A stretch of DNA of 64,000 nt from assembly GCF_000966265.1 (NCBI RefSeq), contig NZ_LANF01000006.1, forward strand, positions 146,130 to 210,129. The letters are read 5' to 3'. Under the pieces are notes generated by a model. It searched no databases, was not told where the DNA came from, and saw only the letters and a program-made list of their open reading frames with translations. Below are positions 53,958 through 63,897 of this stretch, one piece after another (position 1 is the first letter of the stretch; each line of letters opens with the position of its first letter). This DNA comes from Palaeococcus ferrophilus DSM 13482. GTDB lineage: Archaea > Methanobacteriota_B > Thermococci > Thermococcales > Thermococcaceae. A program made the position numbers and the translations under genes.

Positions 53958-55151
53958 ATGGAGATAGGAGTTGTTGGAAAGCCCAACGTTGGGAAGTCCA
54001 CATTCTTTTCAGCTGCAACCCTCGCCGAGGCCCAGATAGCGAATTATCCCTTCACCACGATTGACGCTAACATAGGCGTTACATACGCGATAGCTGAGCA
54101 CCCGTGTAAGGAACTCGGCTGTACCCCAAACCCCCAGAACTACGAGTACAAAGATGGGAAGGCCCTGATTCCAATTAAGATGGTGGACGTTGCCGGCCTT
54201 GTTCCGGGGGCTCACGAGGGACGCGGCCTTGGCAACAAGTTCCTCGATGATTTGAGGATGGCCTCAGCGCTTATCCACGTCATAGACGCGACTGGAAAGA
54301 CGGACGAGGAAGGCAGGCCCACGGACGCCTACGACCCCGTGAACGACATAGACTTCCTGGAGAGGGAGATAGACTACTGGCTCTTCGGCATACTCCACAA
54401 GAACTGGGACAAGCTCGCCAAGCGCATCAAGCTCCAGCACCTCAAGCTCGCCCAGGCCATAGCCGACCAGCTCACGGGTGTTGGCGTTAGCGAGGAGGAC
54501 ACCTTCGAGGCCATCCACAAGCTCGGCCTTGGAGAGGATCCCACCAAGTGGAGCGACGAGGATCTGCTCGCCTTCGTCACGGAGCTCAGGAAGATAAACA
54601 AGCCGATTATCATCGCAGCGAACAAGGCCGACGCGGCGAGCGACGAGGCAATAGAGCGCCTTAAGCGGGAGGGGGAGAAGAGGGGCTACATAGTCGTCCC
54701 CACGAGCGCGGCCGCGGAGCTAACCCTTAGGAAGGCTGCCAAAGCCGGCTTCATAGAGTACATCCCTGGAGAGAGCGACTTTAAGGTGCTTAAGCCGCTA
54801 AACGAGAAGCAGAGAAAGGGGCTTGAGCTCATAAAGGAGAAGGTTCTCGACCGCTTCGGCTCCACGGGTGTGCAGGAGGTCATAAACAGGGCCACCTTTG
54901 AACTCCTCAAGCTCGTCCCCGTTTACCCCGTGGAGGACGAGCACAAGCTGACGGACCAGTTCGGGAACGTTTTACCCCACGTCCACCTCCTCCCGAAGGG
55001 CTCCACACCCAGGGATCTGGCTTACAAAGTGCACACCGACCTAGGCAAAACCTTCCTCTACGCGGTGAACGCCAAAACGCACCGCAGGGTGGGCGAGGAC
55101 TACGAGCTGGAGTTCAACGACGTGATCAAAATCGTCGCCACCGCGAGGTGA
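53958..55151 (+). CDS. ychF: Redox-regulated ATPase/GTPase YchF (Ola1 type)
   Basis: A 397-residue OBG-type P-loop protein. [15 protein letters not shown] is G1, [20 protein letters not shown]3, and [12 protein letters not shown] the altered G4; YchF/Ola1 proteins prefer ATP because of this change. A coiled-coil insert follows, then a C-terminal TGS domain ([20 protein letters not shown]). It binds ribosomes and responds to stress. AAGGTGATAG precedes the ATG. Confidence 0.93.
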   Translation: MEIGVVGKPNVGKSTFFSAATLAEAQIANYPFTTIDANIGVTYAIAEHPCKELGCTPNPQNYEYKDGKALIPIKMVDVAGLVPGAHEGRGLGNKFLDDLRMASALIHVIDATGKTDEEGRPTDAYDPVNDIDFLEREIDYWLFGILHKNWDKLAKRIKLQHLKLAQAIADQLTGVGVSEEDTFEAIHKLGLGEDPTKWSDEDLLAFVTELRKINKPIIIAANKADAASDEAIERLKREGEKRGYIVVPTSAAAELTLRKAAKAGFIEYIPGESDFKVLKPLNEKQRKGLELIKEKVLDRFGSTGVQEVINRATFELLKLVPVYPVEDEHKLTDQFGNVLPHVHLLPKGSTPRDLAYKVHTDLGKTFLYAVNAKTHRRVGEDYELEFNDVIKIVATAR

Positions 55152-55152
55152 G

Positions 55153-55665
55153 TTAGTTTCCCATTTTCTCCCTTATGAGTTCCTGGTAGAGCCTCGGTTC
55201 CACATCTTTCTCGCTCAGTCCGAGCTTTTTAGCCACATCCCATATTCGGCGCTTCGCGCCTCCGATATCCTCCGCAATCACCTCTATGTCCAGAAAATCC
55301 CCCAGGTTCTCGACGCGGCTGAGTTCGAAGGTAACGTCCCCGAGCCGATACACGTAGCGGTGCTTCCTCACGATGACGTCCTCCTCAAAACCGAGCCTCT
55401 TGAGTATCTCCACGGTGGTATCGAAGTCGGAAACCTCCACCTCAAGCTCGTCGAACTCCTCGTTCCTGCCGGGATCCTTTATGAGCTTGTAGGTTAGAAA
55501 GGCCCTCCCGAGGTTCTCCACGCGCCTAACCCTTAGGAGCTGTGGAGAGGGGAGGGAAAAGTAAACGTCCTCCTGGACTTCCTCATGGGAGAGGATCGCC
55601 CCAAGCCCCTCGATTTTAGGGCGTATCTCCTCGAGGCGGACCCGGAATTTAACCTCGATCTCCAT
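55153..55665 (-). CDS. cyaB: Class IV adenylate cyclase-like CYTH protein
   Basis: A 170-residue CYTH (triphosphate tunnel) protein. It starts MEIEVKFRV, the ExExK metal/triphosphate motif, and carries RVRRVE and FLTYKLIKDPG inside the tunnel. Class IV cyclases make cAMP, but many relatives are triphosphatases and archaea have no clear cAMP signalling, so phosphatase activity is equally likely. It follows the Lrp gene by one base and is last in the ubiX-lrp-cyaB operon. Confidence 0.88.
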   Translation of the reverse strand: MEIEVKFRVRLEEIRPKIEGLGAILSHEEVQEDVYFSLPSPQLLRVRRVENLGRAFLTYKLIKDPGRNEEFDELEVEVSDFDTTVEILKRLGFEEDVIVRKHRYVYRLGDVTFELSRVENLGDFLDIEVIAEDIGGAKRRIWDVAKKLGLSEKDVEPRLYQELIREKMGN

Positions 55666-55666
55666 A

Positions 55667-56149
55667 TCAAATCTCCGCGAGGAAGCCTATTACGTCCTCC
55701 CCCTTCTTGAACTCCCTTATGGGGAGGACGTTTACCTCTTTGAGGGTTGGTATCGTCTTTATGTTGTCCTCTATGAACCTTTCGAGGTTCTCCTGGGTCT
55801 CCTCTCCGATCAGCGCGACAAGGTGGTCGTCTCCGCTCTTGGCGACCATGAGGACGTTGGGGAGCATCGAGAGGGTCTTGGCTATGTACTCGAGGTAGCG
55901 CTCGAGGAAGTCCTCGATAACGGGCTTCTCCACCTTGAGTATCAGGAAGGCCGCGACCTTTGGTTTCACGGGTTTTCCGAGGATTATGGTGTACTTGTCT
56001 ATTATCCCCCTTTCCTGTAGCTTTTTGATCCTGAAGTGTATAGTTGACTCGGGTTTGCCCAGATTGGAACTTATCTCCGAAATTGTAAGTCTTGCATCGC
56101 CCTTTAGGAGTCGGATTATAGCCCTGTCCAGATCATCAAGTTGCAGCAT
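55667..56149 (-). CDS. Lrp/AsnC family transcription regulator
   Basis: A 160-residue regulator with the N-terminal helix-turn-helix (LDDLDRAIIRLLKGDARLTI, SEISSNLGKPESTIHFRIKK) and a C-terminal RAM ligand domain that forms octamers. It lies three bases after ubiX and could regulate this operon; its effector is unknown. No separate promoter is visible. Confidence 0.9.
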   Translation of the reverse strand: MLQLDDLDRAIIRLLKGDARLTISEISSNLGKPESTIHFRIKKLQERGIIDKYTIILGKPVKPKVAAFLILKVEKPVIEDFLERYLEYIAKTLSMLPNVLMVAKSGDDHLVALIGEETQENLERFIEDNIKTIPTLKEVNVLPIREFKKGEDVIGFLAEI

Positions 56150-56152
56150 CTC

Positions 56153-56692
56153 TCACACCTCGTAACTCCATCTTTTGTAAATCTTATTTGGAATTCCAAT
56201 GGCATCTAAGATTTTTCCGATTATAAAGTTTACTATGTCGTCTATTGTTTTAGGATTTCCATAAAAACCTGGAGATGCTGGCAATATTATCCCACCGGCT
56301 TGGGTAACTTTCAACATGTTCTGGAGATGAATAAGACTTAATGGGGTTTCCCTCACGACAAGAACGAGTTTTCTACGCTCCTTCAGTGCCACATCGGCAA
56401 CCCGTGTGATTAAATTGTCAGCGTAGCCATTTGCAATGGCCGACAGCGTTTTCATGGAACAGGGGGCTATAACCACCGCGTCGAAGGGGTAGGAGCCGGA
56501 GGCAATCGGAGCGAACAGGTCGTTTTCATCGTAATCGGGATTTAGCTTAACCCCCAGCTCGTGAAAAGCAACGGCTTTACCTGTTTTCGAAGCCACAAGG
56601 ATAGGCTCGTGTCCAAGCTCCCTCAGAACCTCCACGAGCCTCACGCCGTACACGCTACCGCTCGCACCTGTCACCGCTACGACAATCCTCAT
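56153..56692 (-). CDS. ubiX: Flavin prenyltransferase UbiX
   Basis: A 179-residue flavoprotein that makes prenylated FMN, the cofactor of UbiD-type decarboxylases. [20 protein letters not shown] is the FMN-binding start, and [20 protein letters not shown] and [18 protein letters not shown] are the conserved catalytic and prenyl-binding stretches. UbiD is not in this window. It is the first gene of its operon and is AT-richer than its neighbours. Confidence 0.93.
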   Translation of the reverse strand: MRIVVAVTGASGSVYGVRLVEVLRELGHEPILVASKTGKAVAFHELGVKLNPDYDENDLFAPIASGSYPFDAVVIAPCSMKTLSAIANGYADNLITRVADVALKERRKLVLVVRETPLSLIHLQNMLKVTQAGGIILPASPGFYGNPKTIDDIVNFIIGKILDAIGIPNKIYKRWSYEV

Positions 56693-56769
56693 AACGCACC
56701 ACCCAAATCAGTATGCCACAAAGTTACATGTATTCCGATATAAATCTTCCTCAAAAAAGTGAAAAATCT

Positions 56770-57642
56770 TCAGAAGGCGGTTCCCATATCCTGAGCTATC
56801 TTCCTGAGGCGCTCTATCCTCTTCTCCGTTGGCGGGTGGGTCGAGAAGAGGTTCGCTATACCCATGCCCTTGAAGGGGTTGACAATGAACATGTGCGCCG
56901 TAGCTGGATTCCCGTTCCGAAGGGGCCTCCTCGAGACGGCGTACTCTATCTTCTCAAGGGCCCTCGCGAGGGCCCACGGCTTGCCGCTTATCCTCGCGCC
57001 GGTTTCGTCAGCGAGGTACTCCCTCGAGCGGCTTATGGCTGCCTGGACGAGCATCGCCGCTATTGGGGCAAGTATCGCCACGAGGATGGCGCCGATTACA
57101 TCGCCCCCATCGTCCCTGTCACCGCGGTAGCCCCCGAAGATGGCTATCCAGCGTGCCCAGTATGCCAGCTGCATTATTGCACCCGCTATGGCGGCCGCCA
57201 CGGTGCTTATAAGGATGTCGCGGTTCTTGATGTGGCTTATCTCGTGGGCCAGGACACCCTCAAGCTCGTCCTTGTTGAGTATCCTTAGGAGCCCCTGTGT
57301 CACCGCCACGACGGCGTTCTTTGGGTTCCTTCCAGTGGCGAAGGCGTTAGGGGTTTCCGTTGGGACGATGGCGACCCTTGGAGTGGGGATACCGGCTTCG
57401 TTTGCGAGTCCCCTCACTATCGCGTAGAGCTCGGGCGCCTCCATCTCATCAACGACCCTCGCACCGTACCAGGCGAGCACGAGCCTGTCGCTGTACCAGT
57501 AGCTGAAGAAGTTCATGAGGAGCGCGAAGGCGAAGGCTATGAACATCATGTTCGTCCCGCCGAGGAGGTAGCCCACCCCCATAAGGAGCCCCGTGAGGAC
57601 GGCCATCAAGAATCCGGTTCTAAGCCACATACCGAGTCCCAT
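56770..57642 (-). CDS. htpX: HtpX membrane zinc metalloprotease
   Basis: A 290-residue M48 protease. HEISH near 133 is the zinc motif, with the third ligand in [11 protein letters not shown]. Four membrane segments are visible: two N-terminal, two just after the active site. The bacterial enzyme degrades misfolded membrane proteins with FtsH. The ATG at 57642 follows GGTGAGTGAG and lies directly after the NMP kinase stop. Confidence 0.93.
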   Translation of the reverse strand: MGLGMWLRTGFLMAVLTGLLMGVGYLLGGTNMMFIAFAFALLMNFFSYWYSDRLVLAWYGARVVDEMEAPELYAIVRGLANEAGIPTPRVAIVPTETPNAFATGRNPKNAVVAVTQGLLRILNKDELEGVLAHEISHIKNRDILISTVAAAIAGAIMQLAYWARWIAIFGGYRGDRDDGGDVIGAILVAILAPIAAMLVQAAISRSREYLADETGARISGKPWALARALEKIEYAVSRRPLRNGNPATAHMFIVNPFKGMGIANLFSTHPPTEKRIERLRKIAQDMGTAF

Positions 57643-57643
57643 C

Positions 57644-58186
57644 TCACTCACCCCCCGTTGTCAGGTATGGGAGCACATCGTCATAAGCGTTACTCCAGTC
57701 AACGATGCCAACGCGCCTTTTCGGGCCGTGCTTTATCAACTCAAGCACCTCCCCCAGCACTTCCTCGGGGTTCTTGCCGGTGGTGTCCACCTCTATGACG
57801 TTCTCATGCTCCTCGAGGGCCTCCACCAGGCATACGTCAACGAGCTCCGCCTCGACGTTCTCGGCCAGCTTTTTTGCGTCATAACCCCTTTCCCCGAGCC
57901 TCTTCGCGACCTCCAGGGGATGGAGGCGCAGCACCACCACGATGTCAGCGGGGAGGAGGTGGCTAAGGTGGCCGTCAACCACCGCGTTCTTTCCCTGAAA
58001 CTCCCTCTCAAACCTCTCAGCCAGGGCATCAACGTCAATCTCAACCTCCTCCCCGACCCTCTCTCCAACGCCCCACTCGAGGGCAAGATCCTTCACGCTC
58101 ACGTATTCGTAACCGAGCTTTTCAGCCAGGAGCTTCGCCGTTGTGGTTTTCCCCACGCCGGGGGTTCCCGTTATCGCTATGAGCAT
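57644..58186 (-). CDS. Adenylate kinase-like NMP kinase (Fap7/hCINAP type)
   Basis: A 180-residue P-loop kinase. [20 protein letters not shown] holds Walker [14 protein letters not shown] the Fap7-specific switch, and [18 protein letters not shown] the lid region. Fap7 proteins work in small-subunit ribosome maturation with Rps14 and have weak adenylate kinase activity. The ATG at 58186 has CGGTGAATAAA before it. It is upstream of htpX in the same unit. Confidence 0.86.
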   Translation of the reverse strand: MLIAITGTPGVGKTTTAKLLAEKLGYEYVSVKDLALEWGVGERVGEEVEIDVDALAERFEREFQGKNAVVDGHLSHLLPADIVVVLRLHPLEVAKRLGERGYDAKKLAENVEAELVDVCLVEALEEHENVIEVDTTGKNPEEVLGEVLELIKHGPKRRVGIVDWSNAYDDVLPYLTTGGE

Positions 58187-58318
58187 TTTATTCACCGAAG
58201 TATATTTTAAGTGGCCGCTTTTTATAGTTTTGGTTTAAGTCAAATGTCGAAGTCATGTTTGGCATTAAGCGAAAACCTTATTAAGGTTGGGAGCGCTACA
58301 CAAACCCAGGTGAGCCCT

Positions 58319-58540
58319 ATGGAGATGTTGAAATCCAAACTACTCGAAAAGAGGCTTGAGCTTGTTAAGATGCAGAAGGAGGCCCTCTTCAACGAGGAGG
58401 CACGCCTCCTGAGGCTGGCCATGCAGGGGCGGAGGGGTGTTTCGAAGAAACTCGCCATCGTGAGGCGGGAGAAGAACTCAATCCTCGCTCAGGAAGCGCG
58501 GCTTTTAAGGGTTCTCAAGCAGGGCACACCGGCCCTCTGA
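58319..58540 (+). CDS. Small coiled-coil protein, function unknown
   Basis: Not recognised. A 73-residue basic helical protein (MEMLKSKLLEKRLELVKMQK start) containing two similar heptad-rich segments, EALFNEEARLLRLAMQG and NSILAQEARLLRVLKQG, an internal repeat. No metal or nucleotide motif. I chose the ATG at 58319, with GGTGAGCC upstream, instead of the longer frame from 58211. A CCTTATTAAGG near 58277 could be its TATA box. Confidence 0.7.
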   Translation: MEMLKSKLLEKRLELVKMQKEALFNEEARLLRLAMQGRRGVSKKLAIVRREKNSILAQEARLLRVLKQGTPAL

Positions 58541-58560
58541 TGGAAGAAAAGGGAGAGGGC

Positions 58561-59778
58561 TCAGAAGACGTTTATCCTGCCCTCTATCACCATTTCCCTT
58601 ACCTTGATTATGTTGGCGAGCCACTCGTCGGCTATCTCGTATGCCGGCTTCTCTATCTTCTCAAGGGTGTAGCCCTTCTTCGGGAGTATCTGAAGGCTCG
58701 CAACAAGGGGCTGGTCTATGGGCTTGCCTATCTGGCTGAGTATCCTGACGTAGACCTCTTCCACACCTTCGACCTTCTCCGCCACGTCCTTGGCTATGAG
58801 GTTCGCGAGCAGATTGTAAATCTTGCCCACGTGGCTGACGGGGTTCTTACCTGCGGCCGCCTCCATGCTCATGTACCTGTTCGGGGTTATGAGGCCGTTC
58901 ACGCGGTTGCCCCTTCCAACGGAACCATCGTCGCCGGCCTCGGCGCTCGTTCCGGTGACGGTGATGTAGTAAATGTCCTTCGAGGGGTCGTCGGCGGTGT
59001 TGATGTATATGTTGACCTTCCTCTCCGTGTGGGCCTGCACGAGCTCCCTGACCTCCTCGTGGAGGGCCTCCTTGACTTCGAGGTACTCCTTGGGGCTTTG
59101 GAGCTCGCTGTCAACCATGGCCGCAGCAATCGTGAGGTCTATCTCGTCGCCCTTCCTGAGGCCCATGACCTTTATGTCCTCACCGAGGGCCGGGTACTTC
59201 TTCTTGAACTCGTCGCCGTTGAGGAGTCTCTCCGTCTCGTAGACGATTTTCTCAACCTCGCTGAAGGGCGCGAAGCCCACACCGAAGGAGGTGTCGTTGG
59301 CGAGCGGGATGGGGTTCTCCTTGGCCTTGTTGAAAACTCCGACGAGGTCAACGCTTCCCTGACCTATGCGGGAATCTATGACGACATGGTTGTCAACGTC
59401 GAGGTGGCGAACGGCCTTCCTGAGGTACTCCCTCGCGGCCTTTATGGCGACCTCGTGGACCGGGAAGAGCTCCCTGTCAACGAGCTCCACGGCCCTTCCC
59501 GAGAGGAGGATGTAGATCGGCTTTATGACCTCACCGCCGCCGAAGCGCGGGTAGGCCCTTCCACCAACGACCTCAACCTGGTCCGTGTTGTGGTGGAGGA
59601 TTATCCCGTACCTCTTGATGTACTCCTTCGAGAGGGCCCTGCTAACAGCCTCGGCAATACCGTCGGCTATGCTGTCGGGGTGGCCTATTCCCTTCCTCTC
59701 GACGAGCTCGACCTTCTGCATCTCAACGGGGGTCTTGTAGAGCTCCTCAACAACTATGTTCCTTTTGACTTCCGCCAT
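58561..59778 (-). CDS. mat: Archaeal S-adenosylmethionine synthetase
   Basis: A 405-residue archaeal-type methionine adenosyltransferase, which differs from bacterial MetK in sequence. [55 protein letters not shown] and [20 protein letters not shown] are the hallmark blocks for substrate and metal binding. It supplies SAM to the many methylases here (TrmY, Trm10, DphB, radical SAM). AATATATAAAG near 59823-59833 (minus strand) with CCGAAA before it is a strong promoter; the ATG follows GGGTGAT. Confidence 0.94.
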   Translation of the reverse strand: MAEVKRNIVVEELYKTPVEMQKVELVERKGIGHPDSIADGIAEAVSRALSKEYIKRYGIILHHNTDQVEVVGGRAYPRFGGGEVIKPIYILLSGRAVELVDRELFPVHEVAIKAAREYLRKAVRHLDVDNHVVIDSRIGQGSVDLVGVFNKAKENPIPLANDTSFGVGFAPFSEVEKIVYETERLLNGDEFKKKYPALGEDIKVMGLRKGDEIDLTIAAAMVDSELQSPKEYLEVKEALHEEVRELVQAHTERKVNIYINTADDPSKDIYYITVTGTSAEAGDDGSVGRGNRVNGLITPNRYMSMEAAAGKNPVSHVGKIYNLLANLIAKDVAEKVEGVEEVYVRILSQIGKPIDQPLVASLQILPKKGYTLEKIEKPAYEIADEWLANIIKVREMVIEGRINVF

Positions 59779-59920
59779 GATCATCACCCGTAACCTTTGT
59801 GAGATGCACTCTGATGGACGCTTTATATATTTTTCGGCATATCAATCACACCAGAATATAACTGCTGGTTATTGGGAAAACTTATTAACATCGAACGCAC
59901 GGATATAACCGGGGGTTATC

Positions 59921-60484
59921 ATGGTAATACTTCCAAGGCCCTTTGACCCGAGGGATATAAAACGCATCCGAAAGGAACTCGGGATAACCCAGGAGGAGCT
60001 CGCCGAGAGAGCCGGGGTCACCCAGGCGTACATAGCCAAGTTAGAGAACGGGAGGGTTGACCCGAGGCTCTCCACGTTCAACAAAATCCTGCAGGCGCTC
60101 ATAGAATGCAAGAAGGGCCGCCTGAAGGCCAAAAACCTCATGTCCAGCCCGATAGTGGCCGTGAAGCCCTACGACCCGGTGGAAAAGGTAATACGCTTCA
60201 TGAAGGAGCACAACATCTCACAGGTGCCCGTCATAAGCGGTAAGCGCGTTGTCGGCGGCATAACCGACCGCTCCCTCGTCAGGAAGAGCCTTGAGATGGA
60301 GGACATCTACGGGAGGAAAGTCATGGAGGTCATGGACGAGCCGTTTCCCATAGTCAACGAGGAGGACGACGTTGAGATAGTGAAGTACCTCCTCGAGGAG
60401 CATCCCGCGGTCATAGTGCAGAACCGCGAAGGCTCCCCCGTTGGAATAATTACGCGCTCCGACCTGTTTAAACTCGCGAGGTAG
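59921..60484 (+). CDS. XRE-type HTH regulator with paired CBS domains
   Basis: A 187-residue regulator. Residues 10-60 are a Cro/XRE helix-turn-helix (RIRKELGITQEELAERAGVT, QAYIAKLENGRVDP), and residues 70-187 two CBS domains (VEKVIRFMKEHNISQVPVI, VIVQNREGSPVGIITRSDL) that sense adenine nucleotides or SAM in relatives. It is divergent from the SAM synthetase gene and five bases before the MBL gene, so it could regulate either (inferred). Confidence 0.88.
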   Translation: MVILPRPFDPRDIKRIRKELGITQEELAERAGVTQAYIAKLENGRVDPRLSTFNKILQALIECKKGRLKAKNLMSSPIVAVKPYDPVEKVIRFMKEHNISQVPVISGKRVVGGITDRSLVRKSLEMEDIYGRKVMEVMDEPFPIVNEEDDVEIVKYLLEEHPAVIVQNREGSPVGIITRSDLFKLAR

Positions 60485-60489
60485 TCCCC

Positions 60490-61362
60490 ATGAAGGAGAT
60501 TGGAGAGGACCTGTATCTATACCCCGGCTCCCCCTCGACCATGGTCAAGCTCTTCGAGGGGAGGGCCGTCCTCGTTGATCCGGGCAACGGGAAGAAGAGG
60601 CACAAGGAGCTGAGGAGGGAGCTCAGAAAGCTCGGCCTTGAGGCATCCCACCTTCTTGCCACACACGGGCACGCCGACCACGTGGCGGTAGTTCCCAAAC
60701 TCGAAAAGCCACTCCTAATCCACCGCTTTGAGTTCTCCATCGCGGAGAGCCCCCTAAACAGAGAGCTCCTCACCTTCGGATCAAAGGCACCGGAGGGCTT
60801 CCTCGTTTACCAGTTCCCCGGGGAGGTGAAGGTTCACGGAATCTTCGAGTGGGGGGATGAACTCTTTGGACTCAGGGCATTGAAGCTCGATGGCCACTCC
60901 CCCGGCATGACGGGCTTCATGGATGAGGACAACGCCGTTATCTACGCGGGGGACAGCTTCTTCGGGGAGAGACTTTTGAAAGGCATAGGCGTGCCCTACC
61001 TCGTCGAACCTGCACTCTTCATGGAGTCCCTGGAGAGACTCAGGGGCTACGCGGAGGAGGGATTCCTTCTGATACCCTCCCACGGGCCGATGGTGAAGGG
61101 AGAGGATGCCATAGGGCTCATCGAGACCAACAGGAAGGCGGTTGAGAACGTCAGGGCCTTAATTCTACGCCTCCTCGAGAGGCCCATGAGCGTGGACGAG
61201 CTCTCTTACAGCATGGCCCTCGAGTTCGGCGCACCGCTAACGCCAAAGGCGCTCGCCCTCAACCAGGTTCCCATAAAGGCCATCCTGGCGACGCTCTACA
61301 ACGAGAGGAGAATCGAGGCCGTTGTTGAGGGGGGCATCAAGTGGCGCCTTAGAAGGGACTAA
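60490..61362 (+). CDS. MBL-fold hydrolase with C-terminal winged-helix-like end
   Basis: A 290-residue metallo-beta-lactamase-fold protein. HGHADH near 59 is the HxHxDH site, with DGHSPGM, YAGDSFF and SHGPM giving the other ligands. The last 80 residues (LLERPMSVDELSYSMAL, LNQVPIKAILATLYNERRIE) look like the winged helix seen in LACTB2-like nucleases. It may hydrolyse thioesters or RNA. It follows the CBS regulator in the same unit and ends four bases inside the convergent Cas4-like gene. Confidence 0.83.
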   Translation: MKEIGEDLYLYPGSPSTMVKLFEGRAVLVDPGNGKKRHKELRRELRKLGLEASHLLATHGHADHVAVVPKLEKPLLIHRFEFSIAESPLNRELLTFGSKAPEGFLVYQFPGEVKVHGIFEWGDELFGLRALKLDGHSPGMTGFMDEDNAVIYAGDSFFGERLLKGIGVPYLVEPALFMESLERLRGYAEEGFLLIPSHGPMVKGEDAIGLIETNRKAVENVRALILRLLERPMSVDELSYSMALEFGAPLTPKALALNQVPIKAILATLYNERRIEAVVEGGIKWRLRRD

Positions 61363-61985
61363 AAGTAGCCGTCGGCGTAGTCCTCCGGATAGCAAAGGTA
61401 GCGGTAGGGGCAGAAGCGGCACATGAAGTTGTCCCAGCCCTTCGGGGGCTTATCCTTTTCGTAGGCCTTCTTTATTTTGTAGAACTCTCGGAGAGTCTCG
61501 TGGAAGAGCTTCTTGTCGTAGGGCACCTCGAAAGCCCTTATGCCGACGCCCTCCACCAGGGGAAACTTCGAGAAGTCCGCCTTCTGGAGCCTCTTATCCT
61601 CGTTCCCGAGGCGGATGTAGTAGAGGTAGCCCCACTCCGCGTTCGCCCACCGCATGTAGATGTTGAGCTGGGCCAGATGGTAGTCGTAGGGCTCTCTGGG
61701 GACGCTCGTCTTGCCCTTGATTTCGATGGGGTGCTCCCTGAAAGCGTCAATCCTTCCGTGGATTTCAAAGCCGAGCCGCGGGGCCTTCAGGACCATGTGC
61801 TTCTCAAGCTCGTAGCTGTAGCGCCTCCTGAGGACTTCGCCAAAGATTTTGTGGACCTTAATGCCCTGCTGGAGCCTAACCTTGACGTTCGCTGGCCACC
61901 TCGGCGGATAGCCCTTGAGGCGGTAGTAAACCCTTCGGGGACACATGAGGGCCTCGCTCGCGTAGAATTCAATGAGTTCATCCAT
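61359..61985 (-). CDS. Cas4-like PD-(D/E)XK exonuclease with Fe-S Cys, not in a CRISPR locus
   Basis: A 208-residue nuclease of the Cas4/Dna2 class. The first cluster Cys is residue 15 (LMCPRRVYY), the other three in CRFCPYRYLC near the end. The nuclease core shows VHKIFGEVL (His), GRIDAF (Asp), IEIKG (ExK) and LAQLNIY (Gln). Cas4 trims spacers in CRISPR adaptation, but no cas gene or array lies in the window, so a repair role is likely. The ATG at 61985 has GGAGTGATGGGC upstream. Confidence 0.83.
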   Translation of the reverse strand: MDELIEFYASEALMCPRRVYYRLKGYPPRWPANVKVRLQQGIKVHKIFGEVLRRRYSYELEKHMVLKAPRLGFEIHGRIDAFREHPIEIKGKTSVPREPYDYHLAQLNIYMRWANAEWGYLYYIRLGNEDKRLQKADFSKFPLVEGVGIRAFEVPYDKKLFHETLREFYKIKKAYEKDKPPKGWDNFMCRFCPYRYLCYPEDYADGYF

Positions 61986-62042
61986 GCCCATCACTCCGGC
62001 GGTGGAAATAGTTGGGGGCGGGGGGTAAAAAGCTTTTTGCCC

Positions 62043-62690
62043 TCAAAGCCGCTCCAGTGAGACGCTCACCTTCCCCCCTTTGAGCTCAACGGTGGCGTAG
62101 TAACCCCTGAACAGCGGGCCCGGGTTCACAACGACCGTCTTTCCAATGCTGTCCACGGCCCTTGCCTCGTGGATGTGGCCGCAGAGAACGAGCGGCGGCT
62201 GGCGCTCCTTGATGAAATCCCTGACACCTTTGCTCCCCACGTGCCTCCCGGAGTAAATTCTGTCCGCTTTGGTGCCGTAGGGGGGAGTGTGGAGGAGCAG
62301 AACATCCCCGTCTCTGTAGTTCCTCGAGAGGCTTTCGAGTATCGCCCCATCGTCGAACTCCCAGATCGTGGAGAAGGGGGTTATGTTGGAGCCCCCGAAG
62401 CCCACTATCCCCACTCCACCAAGTTCGACGCGCCTATCGTGAACGCTTATCCCCCTCTCCTCGAGGAGGTCAAGGACGTCCCTCCCGTCGCAGTTGCCCA
62501 TTATCGCCAGCATCGGTTTACCAAGCTCCTCGAACGCGTTTAGGACTTTCTCGGCGCTCTCGCGCCCCCTGAAGTGGGTTATGTCCCCCGCTATCAGGAG
62601 GGCATCGAACTCCTCGCCCATGAGACGCTCAACAAGCCTCTCCGCCTTCCCAACGTTGCCGTGCACGTCGCTGACCACCACGAACCTCAC
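62043..62690 (-). CDS. Calcineurin-like metallophosphoesterase
   Basis: A 215-residue phosphoesterase. VVSDVHGNVGKA, IAGDITHFRG, IMGNCDGRDV, LLHTPPYG and CGHIHEARA are the successive metal and phosphate motifs. Substrate unknown. The start may be the GTG at 62690 (AGGTGAGGG upstream) or the GTG at 62699; both are within a few bases of the moeA stop, indicating an operon with it. Confidence 0.85.
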   Translation of the reverse strand: MRFVVVSDVHGNVGKAERLVERLMGEEFDALLIAGDITHFRGRESAEKVLNAFEELGKPMLAIMGNCDGRDVLDLLEERGISVHDRRVELGGVGIVGFGGSNITPFSTIWEFDDGAILESLSRNYRDGDVLLLHTPPYGTKADRIYSGRHVGSKGVRDFIKERQPPLVLCGHIHEARAVDSIGKTVVVNPGPLFRGYYATVELKGGKVSVSLERL

Positions 62691-62700
62691 GGCCCTCACC

Positions 62701-63897
62701 TCAGAAGAGGAACACCTCGACCTCTTCCCCTTCCTCGAGTATCTCCACCGTCTCGGGCACCTCTATGAAGCCGTCCGCATCAACGAAGCTGGTAATCGCT
62801 CCACTCCCCTTGAGTATCGGCACGGCCTCCTCGCCCTCCACCCTAACCGGGAGAAACTGCCTCCTTCCCTTGACGGAGAACACCTTGTGCGCGAGCCTCT
62901 TCCTGACGCTCCTCTTCTCCCCGCTTAGGCCGAGGAGCCTCCTGAGGAGGGGCGCAACGAGGAGCGTGAAGTTCGTGAGGCAGCTCGTCGGGTAGCCGGG
63001 GAGGCCAAAGATGGGCTTTCCATCAACCTGGCCTATTATGGTGGGCTTTCCGGGCTGGATGGCTATCCCGTGGACGTGGACCTTCCCCAGCTCCTCTATT
63101 ATCGAGCTCGTCAGATCCCTAACTCCCGCGGAAGCGCCTCCCGACAGGATGACCATGTCGTACTTCAGCCCCTCGAGGAGCTTCTCCCTCAAACTATCCT
63201 CATCGTCCCTCGCTATTCCAAGGAAAAACGCCTCACCCCCGAGTTCCCTGATTGCATCCGTTATGGCCCTCCCGTTGATGTCGTAAATACTTCCCGGCCT
63301 GAGCTCCTCGCCAGGGAGGATAATCTCATTCCCCGTGCTTATCACCGCCACCCTCGGCCTCCTGAAGACCCTGACCTTCTCATAACCAAGCGCCGAAAGG
63401 AGGGCCGTGTCTTTGAAGGTGAGCCTTTTCGGGGCTTTGAGAACCACCGCCCCCTTGGCTATGTCAGTTCCGGCCTTCATCACGCCCGCCTGGGGATAGT
63501 AGGGCTTGTAGATGAGAACCTCGTCGCCTTCAACCTCAACCTCCTCGAGCATGGCCACGGCATCCGCTCCCAGAGGAAGCGGCGCCCCTGTGGAGATTCC
63601 CACTGTTTGGCCCTTCTCGAGCTTTATCTCGGGGATATCCCCCGCGTTTATCTGGCCGACGAGCTTTAGCCTCACGGGCTCGCTCTCGCTCGCCATGAAG
63701 GTATCTTCCGCTCTGAGCGCGTAGCCGTCAACCGTGGCCCTGTCGAAGGGGGGGACGTCAATCGGCGCCCTAACATCCTCCGCTAGAACCCTCCCAAGGG
63801 CCTCCTCAACAGGAACCTCCTCAACCTTCGCCTCAATCCCAAAGGACTCTATGACCTTGAGAGCCTCCTCGAGAGAAACCACCTTCAGGAATCCCAT
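62701..63897 (-). CDS. moeA: Molybdopterin molybdenumtransferase MoeA
   Basis: A 398-residue MoeA. VPPFDRATVDGYALR near 52, GISTGAPLPLGADAV near 98, STGNEIILPGEELRPGSIYD near 180, LSGGASAGVRD near 240 and FGLPGYPTSCLTNF near 290 are the family motifs. It inserts metal into molybdopterin; in Pyrococcales tungsten is the usual metal, for the aldehyde ferredoxin oxidoreductases. The ATG at 63897 follows GGGGTGGTGTT. Confidence 0.93.
   Translation of the reverse strand: MGFLKVVSLEEALKVIESFGIEAKVEEVPVEEALGRVLAEDVRAPIDVPPFDRATVDGYALRAEDTFMASESEPVRLKLVGQINAGDIPEIKLEKGQTVGISTGAPLPLGADAVAMLEEVEVEGDEVLIYKPYYPQAGVMKAGTDIAKGAVVLKAPKRLTFKDTALLSALGYEKVRVFRRPRVAVISTGNEIILPGEELRPGSIYDINGRAITDAIRELGGEAFFLGIARDDEDSLREKLLEGLKYDMVILSGGASAGVRDLTSSIIEELGKVHVHGIAIQPGKPTIIGQVDGKPIFGLPGYPTSCLTNFTLLVAPLLRRLLGLSGEKRSVRKRLAHKVFSVKGRRQFLPVRVEGEEAVPILKGSGAITSFVDADGFIEVPETVEILEEGEEVEVFLF

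Noticed and set aside
58540..59793. 417-codon frame opposite the SAM synthetase gene
   Set aside because: It is the antisense shadow of a highly conserved gene in GC-rich sequence; no ribosome site and Leu/Val-rich low-complexity content.
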